Shown: positions 19,756-31,066, numbered from the stretch's first letter. The stretch is 64,000 nucleotides of DNA from Trichomonas tenax (GCA_023091735.1 JALKBU010000021.1:62001-126000); one strand, 5' to 3'. Numbers and translations are program-made. The notes: generated by a model not told the origin, from the sequence alone.

Positions 19756-20367
19756 ATGAGTTGCTGTTGGTGGGAATTCCTTAAGCAAAACGAGAAGTGG
19801 GTTAAACTCGCTCAGGAGGTCCTCCTTATTAGGAGACCCATCGTTTACGCTGCTCTAGTTATTACAGTTTACAGCTTATTCGGATTCGCATATTCTGTCG
19901 AGGCTGGATTCTTTGCATCCGTCTGCCTTGTCATCTGCGCATTTTACATGACTGCTGTCATTTACGCCTACGCTGGTTCTAAGCTCGACAAACTTCTCTT
20001 CGGTGAAATCCCAGAAGATCCAAGACCATCAATGCGTATTCACTCCGTTGACGAAATCCTCAACTGCCCATGCTGCAAGTGGAATGGCGAGTGCCCATTA
20101 GCTAAGAGGGGACAGCTCGTTGGCATCGGAGCTTCTCTTTTCGTTGCTATCTTCTTCAAATTTGTCCCACCGTTCTGGTTCAACTTCTTCGTCGCTACAC
20201 TCGTGTTAGTCCTCCCACGTATCCTTGCTATCCCACAGGTTGCTAACAAGCTCTTCAAGACACCAATAGAAGGTGGCGCTGTTCCAGAAAAGAAGGCTGC
20301 TCCAGAGCCAGAAGTTGCTGCTGCTCCAACTCCAGAACCAGCACCAGAGGAGGGTAAAGTTGAATAA
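19756..20367 (+). CDS. Reticulon-like ER membrane-shaping protein
   Basis: A 203-residue protein with two pairs of hydrophobic stretches: residues about 26-70 (PIVYAALVITVYSLFGFAYS, then AGFFASVCLVICAFYMTAVI) and about 120-160 (VGIGASLFVAIFFKFVPPFW, NFFVATLVLVLPRILAIPQV). These are separated by about 50 polar residues containing a CPCCKWNGEC segment. The C-terminal 40 residues are Pro/Ala/Glu-rich and end in EEGKVE. The paired long hairpins with a short loop resemble reticulon or ARL6IP1/PRA1 proteins that curve ER membranes; I favour reticulon-like but cannot separate these groups by eye. I start at MSCCWW (19756) because TTTTTCAAATG gives an Inr-like TCA just upstream and the earlier in-frame codons are AT-rich. 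The stop is TAAA. Confidence 0.7.
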   Translation: MSCCWWEFLKQNEKWVKLAQEVLLIRRPIVYAALVITVYSLFGFAYSVEAGFFASVCLVICAFYMTAVIYAYAGSKLDKLLFGEIPEDPRPSMRIHSVDEILNCPCCKWNGECPLAKRGQLVGIGASLFVAIFFKFVPPFWFNFFVATLVLVLPRILAIPQVANKLFKTPIEGGAVPEKKAAPEPEVAAAPTPEPAPEEGKVE

Positions 20368-20789
20368 ATGTTTCTCTGAGGTATGATTTTAAATCTAAAT
20401 GCCATTACTGCTCTCTACTGCTATTTACTTCTATATATTCTCATTCTCCAATTCTCTTTTTTTCTTCTTTTCTTTTCATATAAAATTGTAAACTTGTCAA
20501 TAACCTTAAAACATTTTACAATCTCATACTTCATCTATATCATATACTCCGAAAATAAAACCAATATTTTCGTCTAACTTTATGTTAAAAATGGTATTAT
20601 TATAATTTTGATATCAAATTCATCATCCTTTGACAATAGAGTATACAGCGATTTGACTTCACACTCATATGCCAATTTTACTGTTAAATAAAAATGATAT
20701 TGATATAAAATATTTGATATAATTTAAAAATTGGAGGGCTATCGAAAAGATTTAGAATATTTATTAAAAGCAGAGAGGATGTATTTGAT
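20368..20789. other. AT-rich spacer between convergent genes
   Basis: It contains a pyrimidine-rich run at about 20400-20480. No gene seen. Confidence 0.5.
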
Positions 20790-21299
20790 TTAAGAAGATG
20801 TGAAGGCGCAATCTCCCTTCTTGTTCATAACAAGGGAGATAACCATTCCGTAAATGCCGAGAACTTCTCCGAAAATAAGGACAAGGGTGAGACCGACGAA
20901 TAATTCTGGTTGTTTAGCGAAAGCGATAATACCGTATTGTCCAGCGATTCCAATTGTAACACCAGCAGCCAAACCACAGACACCGACAGAGATGCCGCCG
21001 CCGAGGTGAGACCAAGCACTAAGTAAGTGATAACCTTCAGCTCTGATAGAATCGAGAATAACAATTGCAAAAACGAGACCGTAAATACCAATAATACCTG
21101 CCATAATAGGTGCGATTAACGCTCTGACAATGACGCCTTTGTTGATCAATGATGCTGAGCATAAGCCAATGCCGCACTTTGCTGTGCCGACAGCACTGCC
21201 CGCACATGCGAGAACGACGCCACACAAGATTCCAAGGAAGCCAAGGAATGGTGTGTAAGCGGGGCAAATTGGGTCGTCAAGAGGGATGACTGATGACAT
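20790..21299 (-). CDS. V-type H+-ATPase 16 kDa proteolipid subunit c
   Basis: A 169-residue, almost entirely hydrophobic protein with four membrane helices in two homologous halves (GILCGVVLACAGSAVGTAKC and GISVGVCGLAAGVTIGIAGQ). The proton-carrying acid is Glu145 in helix 4 (LIFGEVLGIYGMVIS), as in all V-ATPase c subunits. It forms the rotor ring of the pump that acidifies lysosomes, Golgi and contractile compartments. Length and the conserved GxGxxxG-type packing are normal. The start ATG opens the family-typical N-terminus (CPAYTPFLGFLG). The stop is followed by A, giving UAAA. Confidence 0.96.
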   Translation of the reverse strand: MSSVIPLDDPICPAYTPFLGFLGILCGVVLACAGSAVGTAKCGIGLCSASLINKGVIVRALIAPIMAGIIGIYGLVFAIVILDSIRAEGYHLLSAWSHLGGGISVGVCGLAAGVTIGIAGQYGIIAFAKQPELFVGLTLVLIFGEVLGIYGMVISLVMNKKGDCAFTSS

Positions 21300-22139
21300 T
21301 TAAATATCAATGGCCGATTGAGAGGAAGGGTAATTTTTACTGATTTTTTTGGACGATATGTTGATCGTCTGGGGAACTTTTAATTTTGTAATGCACTTTT
21401 TTGTCTATTTTTAGGCTTTCTAAGGTATATAGAGACTATATGTCACTAAAATTTTGAAATTTAGTAATGACGATTAGAGCTGTTGAAAAGTAACAAGACT
21501 TTTTTTGGAAACTAAAAATCAGCGAATGTGACTATTGTCAACAGCATTTTACATACTATTTCTCGCTAAATCTCTTCAAATTTGATCTTGATTTGTTGAT
21601 ATTATTTCTTGAATTTTCATATTATTTACAGTTGGGCTAATATGCATTTGGGGAAATAATATCTAGAGGCTATACATAATTGCTACAAGAAGAAAATACC
21701 TCAATTTTGAATTATATTATTATTGATATAATATTCAAATAACTGCCACCAACTAAGTACCAATGTACTATTATACAAACAAAATAATTAATTCTTAATT
21801 CCAGACTGTTAATTATGTAATATATTAAAATATCAAAGTTATTCAAAAATGAACCAATTTTCAATGAGAAACCAAAAGATGAAGTTATGTGAAACCATAA
21901 CCCAAAAAAATTATCATAGAACCACTAATGATTATTTTTGGAAAATATTATTAAAGAAACTTCCGGACGTCACTCCAGAACTATAAAATATAGAGGGAAA
22001 GATGCAGAACTGCAAATAGCAAAACCTATAAAAGTTTTGTCAGTTCGTAAAAAATTCCCTGCCGTCGAAAAAGAATTAATTGTTTAAGGTAAATTGATGT
22101 CGAAGTTTAGAAAAATATAATTCGTAAAGGATTTATTAT
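21300..22139. other. AT-rich spacer
   Basis: I see no gene, RNA or repeat here. Confidence 0.5.
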
Positions 22140-22547
22140 TTAAACCTCAAGGCGGGTATGGATTGATCTAATGACTGGACCAAGATCACTGACCTTGCAG
22201 ATCTCCTCGTGGATTGTAAGAAGATACATATGATCGTATTCCTCTGTAAAGCCGCGGTAAACGAATTTCATGAGGGTATCACGCTCTTCATCATTGAGGC
22301 CCTTGATAACACCTGCGAGTTTGCCCTTTTCGATAGCTGTGACGATTGTGAGGACGTTCTTGGCAGCAACGTCCTTAGCCTGGGTGAATAATTGAGCAGC
22401 TTTCTCCTTATCCTTAACATCGCCAGCAGCCTTCTTTTCACGGACTGGCATGTCAGCTAAGACGCTCTGAAGGGCTTCAAGAGGATTAGACCTGACTTTT
22501 GATTGAGCATCTGGGAGTCTAGCAGCGAGAGTATCAGCGTAGGACAT
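22140..22547 (-). CDS. ARPC5: Arp2/3 complex subunit 5 (ARPC5, p16)
   Basis: A 135-residue all-helical protein with the ARPC5 layout: NPLEALQSVLADMP, AKDVAAKNVLTIVTAIE, then DTLMKFVYRGFTEEYDHMYL and a C-terminal GPVIRSIHTRLEV that aligns with the family's GSIVRVLTARKTV. ARPC5 is the smallest Arp2/3 subunit and ties ARPC4 to the Arp2 side of the actin-branching complex. In trichomonads this would serve the amoeboid, adherent cell form. Length is close to the 150-residue norm; the N-terminal extension is shorter. The coding strand upstream carries AAAAGTGACGTC. The stop is TAAA. Confidence 0.88.
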   Translation of the reverse strand: MSYADTLAARLPDAQSKVRSNPLEALQSVLADMPVREKKAAGDVKDKEKAAQLFTQAKDVAAKNVLTIVTAIEKGKLAGVIKGLNDEERDTLMKFVYRGFTEEYDHMYLLTIHEEICKVSDLGPVIRSIHTRLEV

Positions 22548-22575
22548 TTGAAATTGGATAAAGATTCAATATGAC

Positions 22576-22584
22576 GTCACTTTT
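22576..22584 (-). promoter_or_regulatory. AAAAGTGAC motif upstream of ARPC5
   Basis: GTCACTTTT on the plus strand reads AAAAGTGAC on the coding strand, about 28 bases upstream of the ARPC5 ATG. Confidence 0.5.
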
Positions 22585-23650
22585 CGATTTTATCATAAAT
22601 GAATTTCCGACAAATTTTCTTCTATTTTTGCATTCTACTTCTCAAAAGATGATTATTGGACAACTTATTTTGTCCATTTAGTCACTTCATCTCACTTGCT
22701 CTCATTTCAATCTCTTTTTTGAAATGTCCTATCGCGTTCTGAGCTAATTATTTAAAATATATTTCTCCTATATATTATAAACATTAAATTTTTATGGGAC
22801 ATTTGTTAAAAAATTGGAAATATTCCAATTCCAATTTTGAATTTTTAAGGGTATATAGATGTTTGCGTTTTATGGCTTTGACACACTCCTTAATTTGAAT
22901 ATATATTTGATCAGATTCGTGGCAACCATGATGTCAAAATACATCTCGAAATTAATTTCATATTGATATACATATCTTTTAGCATCTTGAATAACCACTT
23001 TAGTTCTATGGGATAATATATTTCATATTTATAGGCTATTATATGAACTATATTTCATTGAAAATGAATATATCATTCATAGATTATGTGACAATGGCAA
23101 AAGTGAAACCATAGCTGTATCTATTTGATTCTATATAGCTGCTCATAATATAAAAGAACTTATAAATATATTTTGAAATTATTTTGCTTTCAGAGTTTAT
23201 CTAAATGCAAAAAGTGAAATTATACTACTATGTATTCTCATTCTAATTATTTTATATGAGTATCTAAAAAAATATTTTTCATTAAAAATATATTTGCTTT
23301 ATTGACAATTCATACGCGAGAAAAGTGAAATCATACTTTGGTATTTTGACATTTTATGTTGAATTCTGATATTTAAAAGACCTTCTCACTCTTTAAGGTT
23401 ATCCCTCGGATGGAAAAAGTTCAGATTATCTTTATGTCCTATTGTGTAACAGCTAAACGCACATAAAAATTCTTTTAACTATTAGATATAAATACGTATT
23501 GAATCAATTACAAATTCATAATCAAGACTATATTGAAGTTAATAATGATTTTTTAAAAAAAATCGGAATTTTGCATTATTAAGCGAGCAATATATAATTA
23601 TTTTGACTTTTATATACATGTATATACATGCAAAAGTGACATAAAAGTGA
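22585..23650. other. AT-rich spacer with recurring AAAAGTGAAAC sequences
   Basis: AAAAGTGAAAC or close variants recur near 23095, 23210 and 23320, each about 110 bases apart, without a gene behind them. Otherwise nothing is seen. Confidence 0.4.
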
Positions 23651-23710
23651 CAAAATGGCGCAAAAAATGCATCAAGGTGAAGCATGTCAAACCGCCGATC
23701 GTAAAAAGTG

Positions 23711-23938
23711 ATGTTAATATTAATGCAAAAACGTGTTATCCCTCTTCCTGATGGTTATGAATATGATCCAGAGCACTCTACGCCAAAAAATCCACAATAT
23801 AGATGCACTGATGTTAATGAATTTGACCAGAGATACCTTTATCATAATCGGAAAAATAGATTAAAAAATCATCAACATTTTTATTTATCGTTCCACCATT
23901 GGTGGCGCCAAAGGTGCTGGTGAACCAGGTGGTGCCTA
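23711..23938 (+). pseudogene. Small frameshifted gene, family not recognised
   Basis: The frame MLILMQKRVIPLPDGYEYDP...YRCTDVNEFDQRYLYHNRKN is coding-like but shifts at about 23880; the next frame continues RSTIGGAKGAGEPGGA and stops. Two AAAAGTGAC motifs lie at about 23634 and 23644 and a third (AAAAAGTG) directly precedes the ATG. An ATG at 23654 right behind the second motif opens only a 17-codon frame. It could be a dead gene or a real short one with a sequencing error at 23880. Confidence 0.4.
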
Positions 23939-25418
23939 AATTATAGCACCATTCTTGCATATATACTTTTATATATGTTTATAAGCTTCGTTTAATCACT
24001 ATATATAAAAAAATTGTAGCCAATTTTATTGCATCATCTTTCGTGGGTATAGTGTCAGTATAGGCATGAACCTGTAGCTGTAATATGAATTCTGCAGCAA
24101 CCTAACTTTTGGAGATACGAATTAGATTTAACTAATTTTAACTATATATGCGATGTTTTCTAAAAATATATACATGCATTATTGATGTGTAGTAATATAC
24201 TCAACATTAATTGATGTTATCAATGAAGGAATAGGTAAATTGGTGATGAAATTTCAACATTTTAAGAAATTTTACAGATTTTTCTATCTATTGGATATCT
24301 AGATACGATGCATAGCTCCCACAATAATTGGCTTTGTGTATGCATGTTGTGGGCTGAACACTTGATGTATGTCAAAAAATTAACGTCTTTGTCAAATAAT
24401 ATAAAAGTGACAAAATAATTCATCATAATATTATTTGTTTGTTATTTTGGTTTCGTTGAAAATGGCACACTTATCTGAATCGAAATTAATAATTTCAGCT
24501 AAATATTTTCATTGTTAGCAAAAAATTAATATATTTTTGCTTAGATACTATATTTACCTCTGCTATTCATAGAATACATTTTGGTTATACTTATGTACAT
24601 TGTCATGAATTATTATTTTATGAATACTATAGGATCCCCCAGAAATTGATCAATTTTCACATCGAATAAATCTTTCTTTCATTCGAATTACATTAATAGA
24701 AGACAGCGAGAACTATTGAAAACCTCATTTTGTACATAAGTATTAGCAAAATATCAGTTAACTCATCAATGAACTTCAATTAATTTGATTTTATTTATTG
24801 GGTTAGGTCTGTTTGGATGGCAGAAAACAATGCTCCTGAACAATGTAAATGCATGTGCGTCCATACATTGACTAGAATAATAATGCATGTTCATAAAATG
24901 CACGATGTTTATAAAAAAAGGAAAAAAAATGATCATAAATGGATTCAAACCTAGCATTGATTTTGTCAGTATTAATCCTAACCGTTATGTCATATTTGTC
25001 ATGTAAAGTCAAATTTGAAATCAGATATATGATAATTTTTCGATTTTGAAATCTCGAGAACTTAGGTTCATCAAGCTTAGTCCTTAATAGGGTATATTCC
25101 CCATGCCACATCGAATACACCATATAAATTTTATCGAAAAAAATTGGGAGGAAGGGAGTGAGAAGGGCTTTAGTAATTCAGAATATTATTTTTGATGAAA
25201 AATATATTTCAAAGTGAAAGCAAAGTTATAGCTATGATAAGTATAAAAGTAAAAAGTCTCGTTTGTTGAAATTAAAAATATCAAAAATTATTTTGTCTAA
25301 GCAACCAAATAAGTCATAACGCGAAAAGTGAGTTTTATCAAAATCCATATCTAGAAATGCAAAAAATGAGCCTCGTTTAGATTAAAACTTATCATAACAG
25401 AGCTGTTCAAATCAAAAA
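23939..25418. other. Long AT-rich spacer
   Basis: It contains ATAAAAGTGACAAAATAATTC at about 24400-24420 and GCGAAAAGTGAG at about 25320, but no gene follows the first. The short frames at 24.8-25.1 kb on the minus strand are AT-rich filler. Confidence 0.4.
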
Positions 25419-27089
25419 ATGAGCCTTTATCAGCAGCTTTTTTACCACGGCAATTTTGAGAAGCTCCAGAACGAGCTCCTCACTATACAAGACCGCTCCG
25501 TCCAGGAGACGCACAATCTCGCTATTTGCAGGTACTTAATCTCAGGGGATTCTCCATTACCTGAATTACAAAAGATAATCGACAGCATTAAGGCCGAGAC
25601 TATCGCGCAGTCTTCGTGGCCAACTCATCCTTCGTACGCATTATTAATGTATCACGTCTGTCTCTACTATTTTAGATCATCGAATTATCAGAACTGCGTT
25701 AAAAACTTAAATAATATTTGGGCAAATATCGACAAGGTCGATAAAGTCATTGGACTCTGCGTTTCTCTACTTACAATCGAACTCGCGATTAGAACGAGTG
25801 AAAATGAGAACATAGAGAAGGCTTTTTCATTCCTGCAGACGAATTTTCCCAACGCTGAAGCAATAACATCGATTTTATCGTCAAAAAGCATCGACGGCCA
25901 AATTGTTAAAGAGATTACGCAAAATGTTCAATTCGCAAAACTCAGGTACGATGTATCGCAGTTGGTCAATAAACCGATGGATGAGGAAGTCAAGAGCCAG
26001 CTCGAATCTATTGTATATAAAGCAGATATAACAACAGATGCTAAAAATAGGCCGTCCATGTGTGTGGCTCAAGTTCTTCCACTTGCATGCGCTGCCCTTC
26101 GTCTTCCTGACCAGATGAAGTTCCAGACGGTCCTCGAAACAGCTGATGATCCATCAAATTTCGCGATTCTCAACAACAGAGGTATTTACGAGTTATTACA
26201 GAAAAGATATTCTTCAGCTCTTCTTCACTTCACAAAATCTTTAAACTCCAGGCCAAACAACGAACTTATTTATCCATATCATCAAGTTGCATACAATCTC
26301 GGCATTTCTCTATTGATGAAGCATCAGCCACAGAGTGCTTTTCAGTTTTTGTACCCAATCATCCCTCTCATGTCACGTTCTCCTTATCTTTGGCTCAGAT
26401 TAGCCGAATGCATCGTTATGTACTACAAAGAGCGCGTCCAGGAGCTCAGAAAGAAGACACAGCTCAACTCTGTCATCGCTAAGAAATTACATGCTGAAGG
26501 AAGAACTTTCTACATTCTTCCACTTCCAGACGCGAAACTCTTCGCTCAGGACAAGGAAAGCCACAAGAACATGACACTCGACTTCGCTGAGAAGTGCACA
26601 CGTAACGCCATCACACTCTGCGGTGAGAATCCACAGTTAAACGCTGTCCGCAGAGCAGCAGAGCTTCTTTGCTCTTTCATCGCTTTGGAGCTCGGCGATG
26701 GCAAGCGCGCTGCTGATATGGGCAAGACAGTCACTGCTGACATCACCGTTGACAACCAGCAGAAGTTCTTGGCCAAGATCTACTCCGCCCAGGGCCACTT
26801 GATGGTTGGTGAGAGCGAAGATGCTTCCAGAATCTTGTCAAGACTGCTGATCGAAAACGACTTGAAGAAGGAGAAGAACCAGCAGATCTGGCATGCGTTG
26901 ACATTCGCTAGAGTAGGTATGGCTACAAACGACCCGAAGAGAGTCGAGAACCAGTTGCAGAAGGTCTCCGAACAAGACCAGAAGAGACCAGAGTGGGTTC
27001 TCACTAATATCGCTTTCGAGCTTCAGAGGAGGAGAGTCAAGCAAGCGCACTCTATCTTGTTGACATATTGCAACTCTAACGCTGAGTAA
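25419..27089 (+). CDS. CNOT10: CCR4-NOT complex subunit 10 (CNOT10-like TPR protein)
   Basis: A 556-residue TPR solenoid. The most telling segment is at about residues 287-370: YHQVAYNLGISLLMKHQPQS, then FLYPIIPLMSRSPYLWLRLA and ECIVMYYKERVQEL, which matches the CNOT10 signature (Y-x-x-GI-LL-x-x-P--AF--L--A-------P-LWLRLAEC). TPR-like helix pairs continue to the end (WVLTNIAFELQRRRVKQAHS). CNOT10 with CNOT11 forms a module on the CCR4-NOT scaffold, the main cytoplasmic mRNA deadenylase. Length is somewhat shorter than animal CNOT10 (about 740). The start ATG lies in TCAAAAAATG, Inr-like. Codon use shifts from mixed at the 5' end to C-ending at the 3' end. Confidence 0.85.
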   Translation: MSLYQQLFYHGNFEKLQNELLTIQDRSVQETHNLAICRYLISGDSPLPELQKIIDSIKAETIAQSSWPTHPSYALLMYHVCLYYFRSSNYQNCVKNLNNIWANIDKVDKVIGLCVSLLTIELAIRTSENENIEKAFSFLQTNFPNAEAITSILSSKSIDGQIVKEITQNVQFAKLRYDVSQLVNKPMDEEVKSQLESIVYKADITTDAKNRPSMCVAQVLPLACAALRLPDQMKFQTVLETADDPSNFAILNNRGIYELLQKRYSSALLHFTKSLNSRPNNELIYPYHQVAYNLGISLLMKHQPQSAFQFLYPIIPLMSRSPYLWLRLAECIVMYYKERVQELRKKTQLNSVIAKKLHAEGRTFYILPLPDAKLFAQDKESHKNMTLDFAEKCTRNAITLCGENPQLNAVRRAAELLCSFIALELGDGKRAADMGKTVTADITVDNQQKFLAKIYSAQGHLMVGESEDASRILSRLLIENDLKKEKNQQIWHALTFARVGMATNDPKRVENQLQKVSEQDQKRPEWVLTNIAFELQRRRVKQAHSILLTYCNSNAE

Positions 27090-27378
27090 TTTGTGTATAG
27101 ATTATTTATTTTTTTTATTTTATTTTGAATTTCTCATTTTTTATTCATAAAACTATATTAAATATTTTAGTTGTTTATATAATGTTTTATTCATATGAAT
27201 CAACAACATAAACAATCAATTGCCGTGTTGTATGTTTGAAATGAATAGCAATTGATGGATCATTATTACTGTCGATTGTTGTGATTCAAAAGAAATATGA
27301 AAGCAAAATATCAAACTCTATTACCTTCCGCTTTTATATATATCGTTTAAGTATTGATAATTCACCACCTGCTTTGCC

Positions 27379-27594
27379 TTAGGATTCTTTAATATAAACA
27401 AATGGCATCCAAAGATGCTTCGGTTGATTGACATATTTGACAACATATGATCCACATATAACATTGAGAAATGCGGTAATTCTAAAGTATCCATCACCAG
27501 GATTATCTATTGAACCCGTATTATTAGACAATGAAAAATTTTCATTGCCTGAATTAAGAAATATCCATGAAAATGCCATTCGTTATCCCTTCTA
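27379..27594 (-). pseudogene. 3' fragment of the glycine-rich family (copy A)
   Basis: The readable part NFSLSNNTGSIDNPGDGYFRITAF matches the C-terminal block of the intact copy at 31067-31948 (LPNNTLSKGNPGNGHFRITV). There is no start and no glycine-rich core, so only the end of the gene survives. Confidence 0.6.
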
Positions 27595-27795
27595 AAATTG
27601 AAATGATAATTTTATTGCAATTTTTCAATAGAAATAAATATTCGTATTGTTAAACATTCAATTTCTGAACAAAATAGTCTATGTAAAAATGCTTACTTTT
27701 TCAATATATCATCTATATTTAGTAGCTTATTCTTTTATCTTAGTTTCAGACAAAACTAGAAAGACTATTTTTATTTCAAATTTTTGACAACATCA

Positions 27796-28157
27796 AAATT
27801 TAAATTGCAGGCCACGAATATTAACGCTATTTTCGCATCAGCAATGCAAAGAGCCTCACATTCTCCATATATATGGTATAAAGAATATTTGAATGATATA
27901 GAAGTTTCACCTGAACTGCCTGTTTTTCCTCACAGTTATTATGAAAAACTTCTCAAGAGCTCATTATCTGCAATTGGAATCGATCCAGTTTCATACAGCA
28001 CGATTCTAACTGTCATGGCGCAGCCACGACTGCAAATTCTCAAGGAATTGATCATGCATCGATAAAATCGATGGGTCGTTGGAAGAGTGTTTGTTTTATG
28101 AGATATTTGTCAAAAACAACACAAGAAGCTGCTAATATTATTGCACCCGTAATTTAA
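27796..28157 (+). pseudogene. Decayed tyrosine recombinase C-terminal catalytic fragment
   Basis: Two frames together give a recombinase C-terminus. The first reads SPELPVFPHSYYEKLLKSSL then SAIGIDPVSYST; after a frameshift at about 27995-28010 the second reads HDSNCHGAATTANSQGIDHA, SIKSMGRWKSVCFMRYLSKT and stops. This is the usual P-FP---YY--L-----GIDP-YSTH followed by G-A-T-A---GI----IK-MGRWKS---RYL, with the nucleophile Tyr in RYL. In the H-x-x-R motif the arginine is missing (CGT to TGT would explain it). It therefore cannot be active. It is likely left over from a Crypton, DIRS or Ngaro-type element; the class is not determined. Confidence 0.7.
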
Positions 28158-28249
28158 ACTATAATTTTTACTATACCATTATTTTTTTCTATTGAAATTT
28201 GGAGAAAAATTGCAATGAAATTGAATGGATGACAAATTGTGTTTTCAAA

Positions 28250-28671
28250 ATTTGCCAACGGATTCAAAACACATCCTTCATGCCCAGAAATATGCGAACT
28301 TCCGCCTCCACCACCTATAGACTCTCGAGTGATGCGTTATTTATAAACACTGTTGTGGCTCCTCCGCCACTCGCACCGTTCTTATACGTAGCAACTCCAA
28401 TATACCCAAATCCCCCCATTCCACCACCACAAGATGGTGGTGGTCTCGTTGATTCTGGCTCCATATCATATCCCTTACCACCAACTCTGATATAGAGCTG
28501 TGCTGATGTGTTGAAAGTGATATATCCAATGGTTTTAGCACCTCTGCCACCGTTTGAGCCTCCTGCGGCGCCCCAAGCTTCAAAAAGATATTTTCCGGGT
28601 TTAATTACATATTCATACAAATAACAATCAGATCTATAGGGAAAGTCAATGCTTTGAGAGCATTGAGACAT
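28250..28671 (-). pseudogene. Glycine-rich family copy B, internal deletion and frameshift
   Basis: The N-terminus is intact to residue 118 (IDFPYRSDCYLYEYVIKPGK, LFEAWGAAGGSNGGRGAK, then NGASGGGATTVFINNASLES) and then stops. The continuation in another frame is SSHISGHEGCVLNPLANF, which normally lies about 100 residues further on. The middle of the domain is deleted, and the join is out of frame. Confidence 0.75.
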
Positions 28672-29081
28672 ATAATCATAACATTATTTTTTCTTGTAAA
28701 ACATTATCAAATTTCATTCATGAATAAATGCATAGAATATGATTTTTACTACATTAATAGTTTATAGTGATGAATCAAAACATATATATTAAGACACAGG
28801 ACTTAAAACATACCTCTCTTCAAACAATGCAGAGCAATAATCATTAAATGTTTTTGTAGTGTGAATGGTATGAAATGCGCAAATGATACTGCGAAATCAT
28901 AACAGCGATTATGGAGTTTCCATTTCCTTGATTTCCTTGTGAATAAATATTATCCAGAAGTGTGAAATCATCACTTTCAAACTTAGATTTGTTTATTCAT
29001 ATGAAGTTTCATGTCAAACCAAATGAACTTTTTTAAAAAAAGCATCGCATGGTATTAGCATGTGTAATAAGATTAAAATGT
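28672..29081. other. Spacer between glycine-rich copies
   Basis: A short C-terminal-like trace (TTTCCATTTCCTTGATTTCC, reverse of GNQGNGN) near 28920 suggests another copy's worn 3' end. Nothing else is seen. Confidence 0.4.
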
Positions 29082-29924
29082 TCATGATTCAAACAGAACA
29101 ATCAATGAAATGATATAGAAAACTGTTGGACGGAACATTGATACTTTTTTACATGAATTATACTGTATAAACAATGAATTGATCCTAAAGTGTCCATTGC
29201 CTGGATTTCCTTGTGACAATGTATTGTTTGGGAGTGTGAAAGTACTATATCCTGCATAAAGGACTGTTTTTGTACAATTTGCCAACGGATTCAAAATGCA
29301 TTCTTCATGACCTGAAATATATGAACTTCCACCTCCACCACCTATGGAAGAGAACATATCGGTTTCGTTTGTTGTTGTGCCACAGAAATAGCCTCCTCCC
29401 ACACCACCACCGCCTTCTGCATCAAAACCATTCGATGCAATTCCATCTCTTCCATTTTGCACCAAGAAAGACACAGCTTGTACCATAAGAATTGCCTCCA
29501 TATAGGCCACCGGTGTATGCACCATTGGAAAAGCTACTTCCGCCACCGCCGCCTGCGCTAAAGAGAATTTGATTCTCGAGTGATGCAGAATTTACAAAAA
29601 CTGTTGTAGCCCCTCCACCACTCGCACCATTGTAATACTTCTTATCTCCGACATACCCAAGTCCTCTCATTCCTCTGCTACCACATGTTCCTGGTGTTCT
29701 CGTTAACTCAAAGTTAATATCGAATCCTTTTCCTCCTATCAATATGTAGATCTTCGTATAGGCTTTAAAAGTTATTCATCCAATGGTTTTAGATCTTTAT
29801 CACCATTTGAGTCTCCTGCAGCACCCCATGCTTCAAAAAGATATTTTCCGGGACTCAGTGTGAATTCATGAAGACTACAATCAGATCTAAACTCAAAGTC
29901 GAGAGTTTAGTTCTCTGATACCAT
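29082..29924 (-). pseudogene. Glycine-rich family copy C, several disabling changes
   Basis: All parts of the family protein can be read, but in different frames. MVSEN is followed by a stop, FEAWGAAGDSN follows, then a frameshift, then VNSASLENQILFSAGGGGGS, another shift at about 29450, and finally FDAEGGGGVGGGYFCGTTTN to the end. The C-terminus keeps a hydrophobic tail FYIISLIVLFES, very like the tail of the intact copy. Confidence 0.75.
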
Positions 29925-30419
29925 AAAACTACCACATTATCATTCAACATCATAAAATCAAAAATCACATCGCTCAAAATTTCGATATAGATGACATATC
30001 ACAGTAAACATAGCTTATGCACATATAATTATAAATACTATTGATGTCCTATTATCAAAAATGGTGTTTCTCACAATGTAATTCAAGAATTACAGCTCCT
30101 TTTCATTAGCTCGGGAACACTAAGATGTAGCAATTTCATACCACAATGTGTGCTTTCACCTGACATGAAGAGTCACGAATAATAGACAATAAATTTTCAA
30201 GCATCAGAATTGCTTTTTGACTCACTTTACAAATCATTCTATAATGCATCCCCTGGTACATGATTACAACCTTCTCATTCATGTTCAAGGAATTTGAACC
30301 CCATAAGAATTTTCTTAAATTATGTCCAAAAATCATAGGCAACATTAAATATTGTTTATCATCGAGTGTAAAATGATATGGCAGAAGTTTTGGAGATCAA
30401 TGTTGATGTTTACTGGTTA
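29925..30419. other. Spacer
   Basis: No gene seen. The ORF at 30136-30345 on the minus strand has no family resemblance and AT-rich codon use. Confidence 0.4.
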
Positions 30420-30621
30420 TTTCAAGAATTTGTTGGATAAAAATTAGTAGCATTGATTGTAGTTGTAGAATAATTCCGGTCGTTTTTGATCCTCTACCAC
30501 CATTAGAGCCTCCAGCGGCACCCCACGCTTCAAAAAGATATTTTCCTGGACTTATAAAGAATTCATGAAAGGTACAATCAGATTTAAACTCAAAATTAAA
30601 ACTATAATTTTCTAAGACCAT
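30420..30621 (-). pseudogene. Glycine-rich family copy D, N-terminal fragment
   Basis: It reads FNFEFKSDCTFHEFFISPGK and LFEAWGAAGGSNGGRGSKTT, then shifts frame and is lost. Only the first 45 or so residues of the family remain. Confidence 0.7.
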
Positions 30622-31066
30622 AAAACTACATCATTGCCATTCAATATTCAAAGATATTCACATTTCAAATATAAAAATGAATATTTTAGATATGTGTACG
30701 AAACCAAATCATTTTTTATCGAGATCCATACATTCAGATGAAGGTTGCATAGCTCATTTACATGATTCAATTTAATCATACACGTCCATTCATTTTAGAA
30801 GGCTCCTAGTCATACGAATCTTATTCTCTATTACATAAAACATCATCCTAATCTCTTTAATTTCAACAACTTATATCTTTTCATGAAATCGTTTACAACA
30901 CCTATTGCTAGGAGTATTGATGTTTACCATCAACGCTGCATCCATGCTGTATGTATCTCATTGATCAATATTTATTCGAATGTAAAATTGACAAAGGAGA
31001 ATTGCGAATGTTTATTCAATTGCATTATACATTAATGATTATACAGGCAGAGATTAACGAATGTTT
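30622..31066. other. Spacer
   Basis: AT-rich; no gene seen. Confidence 0.4.
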
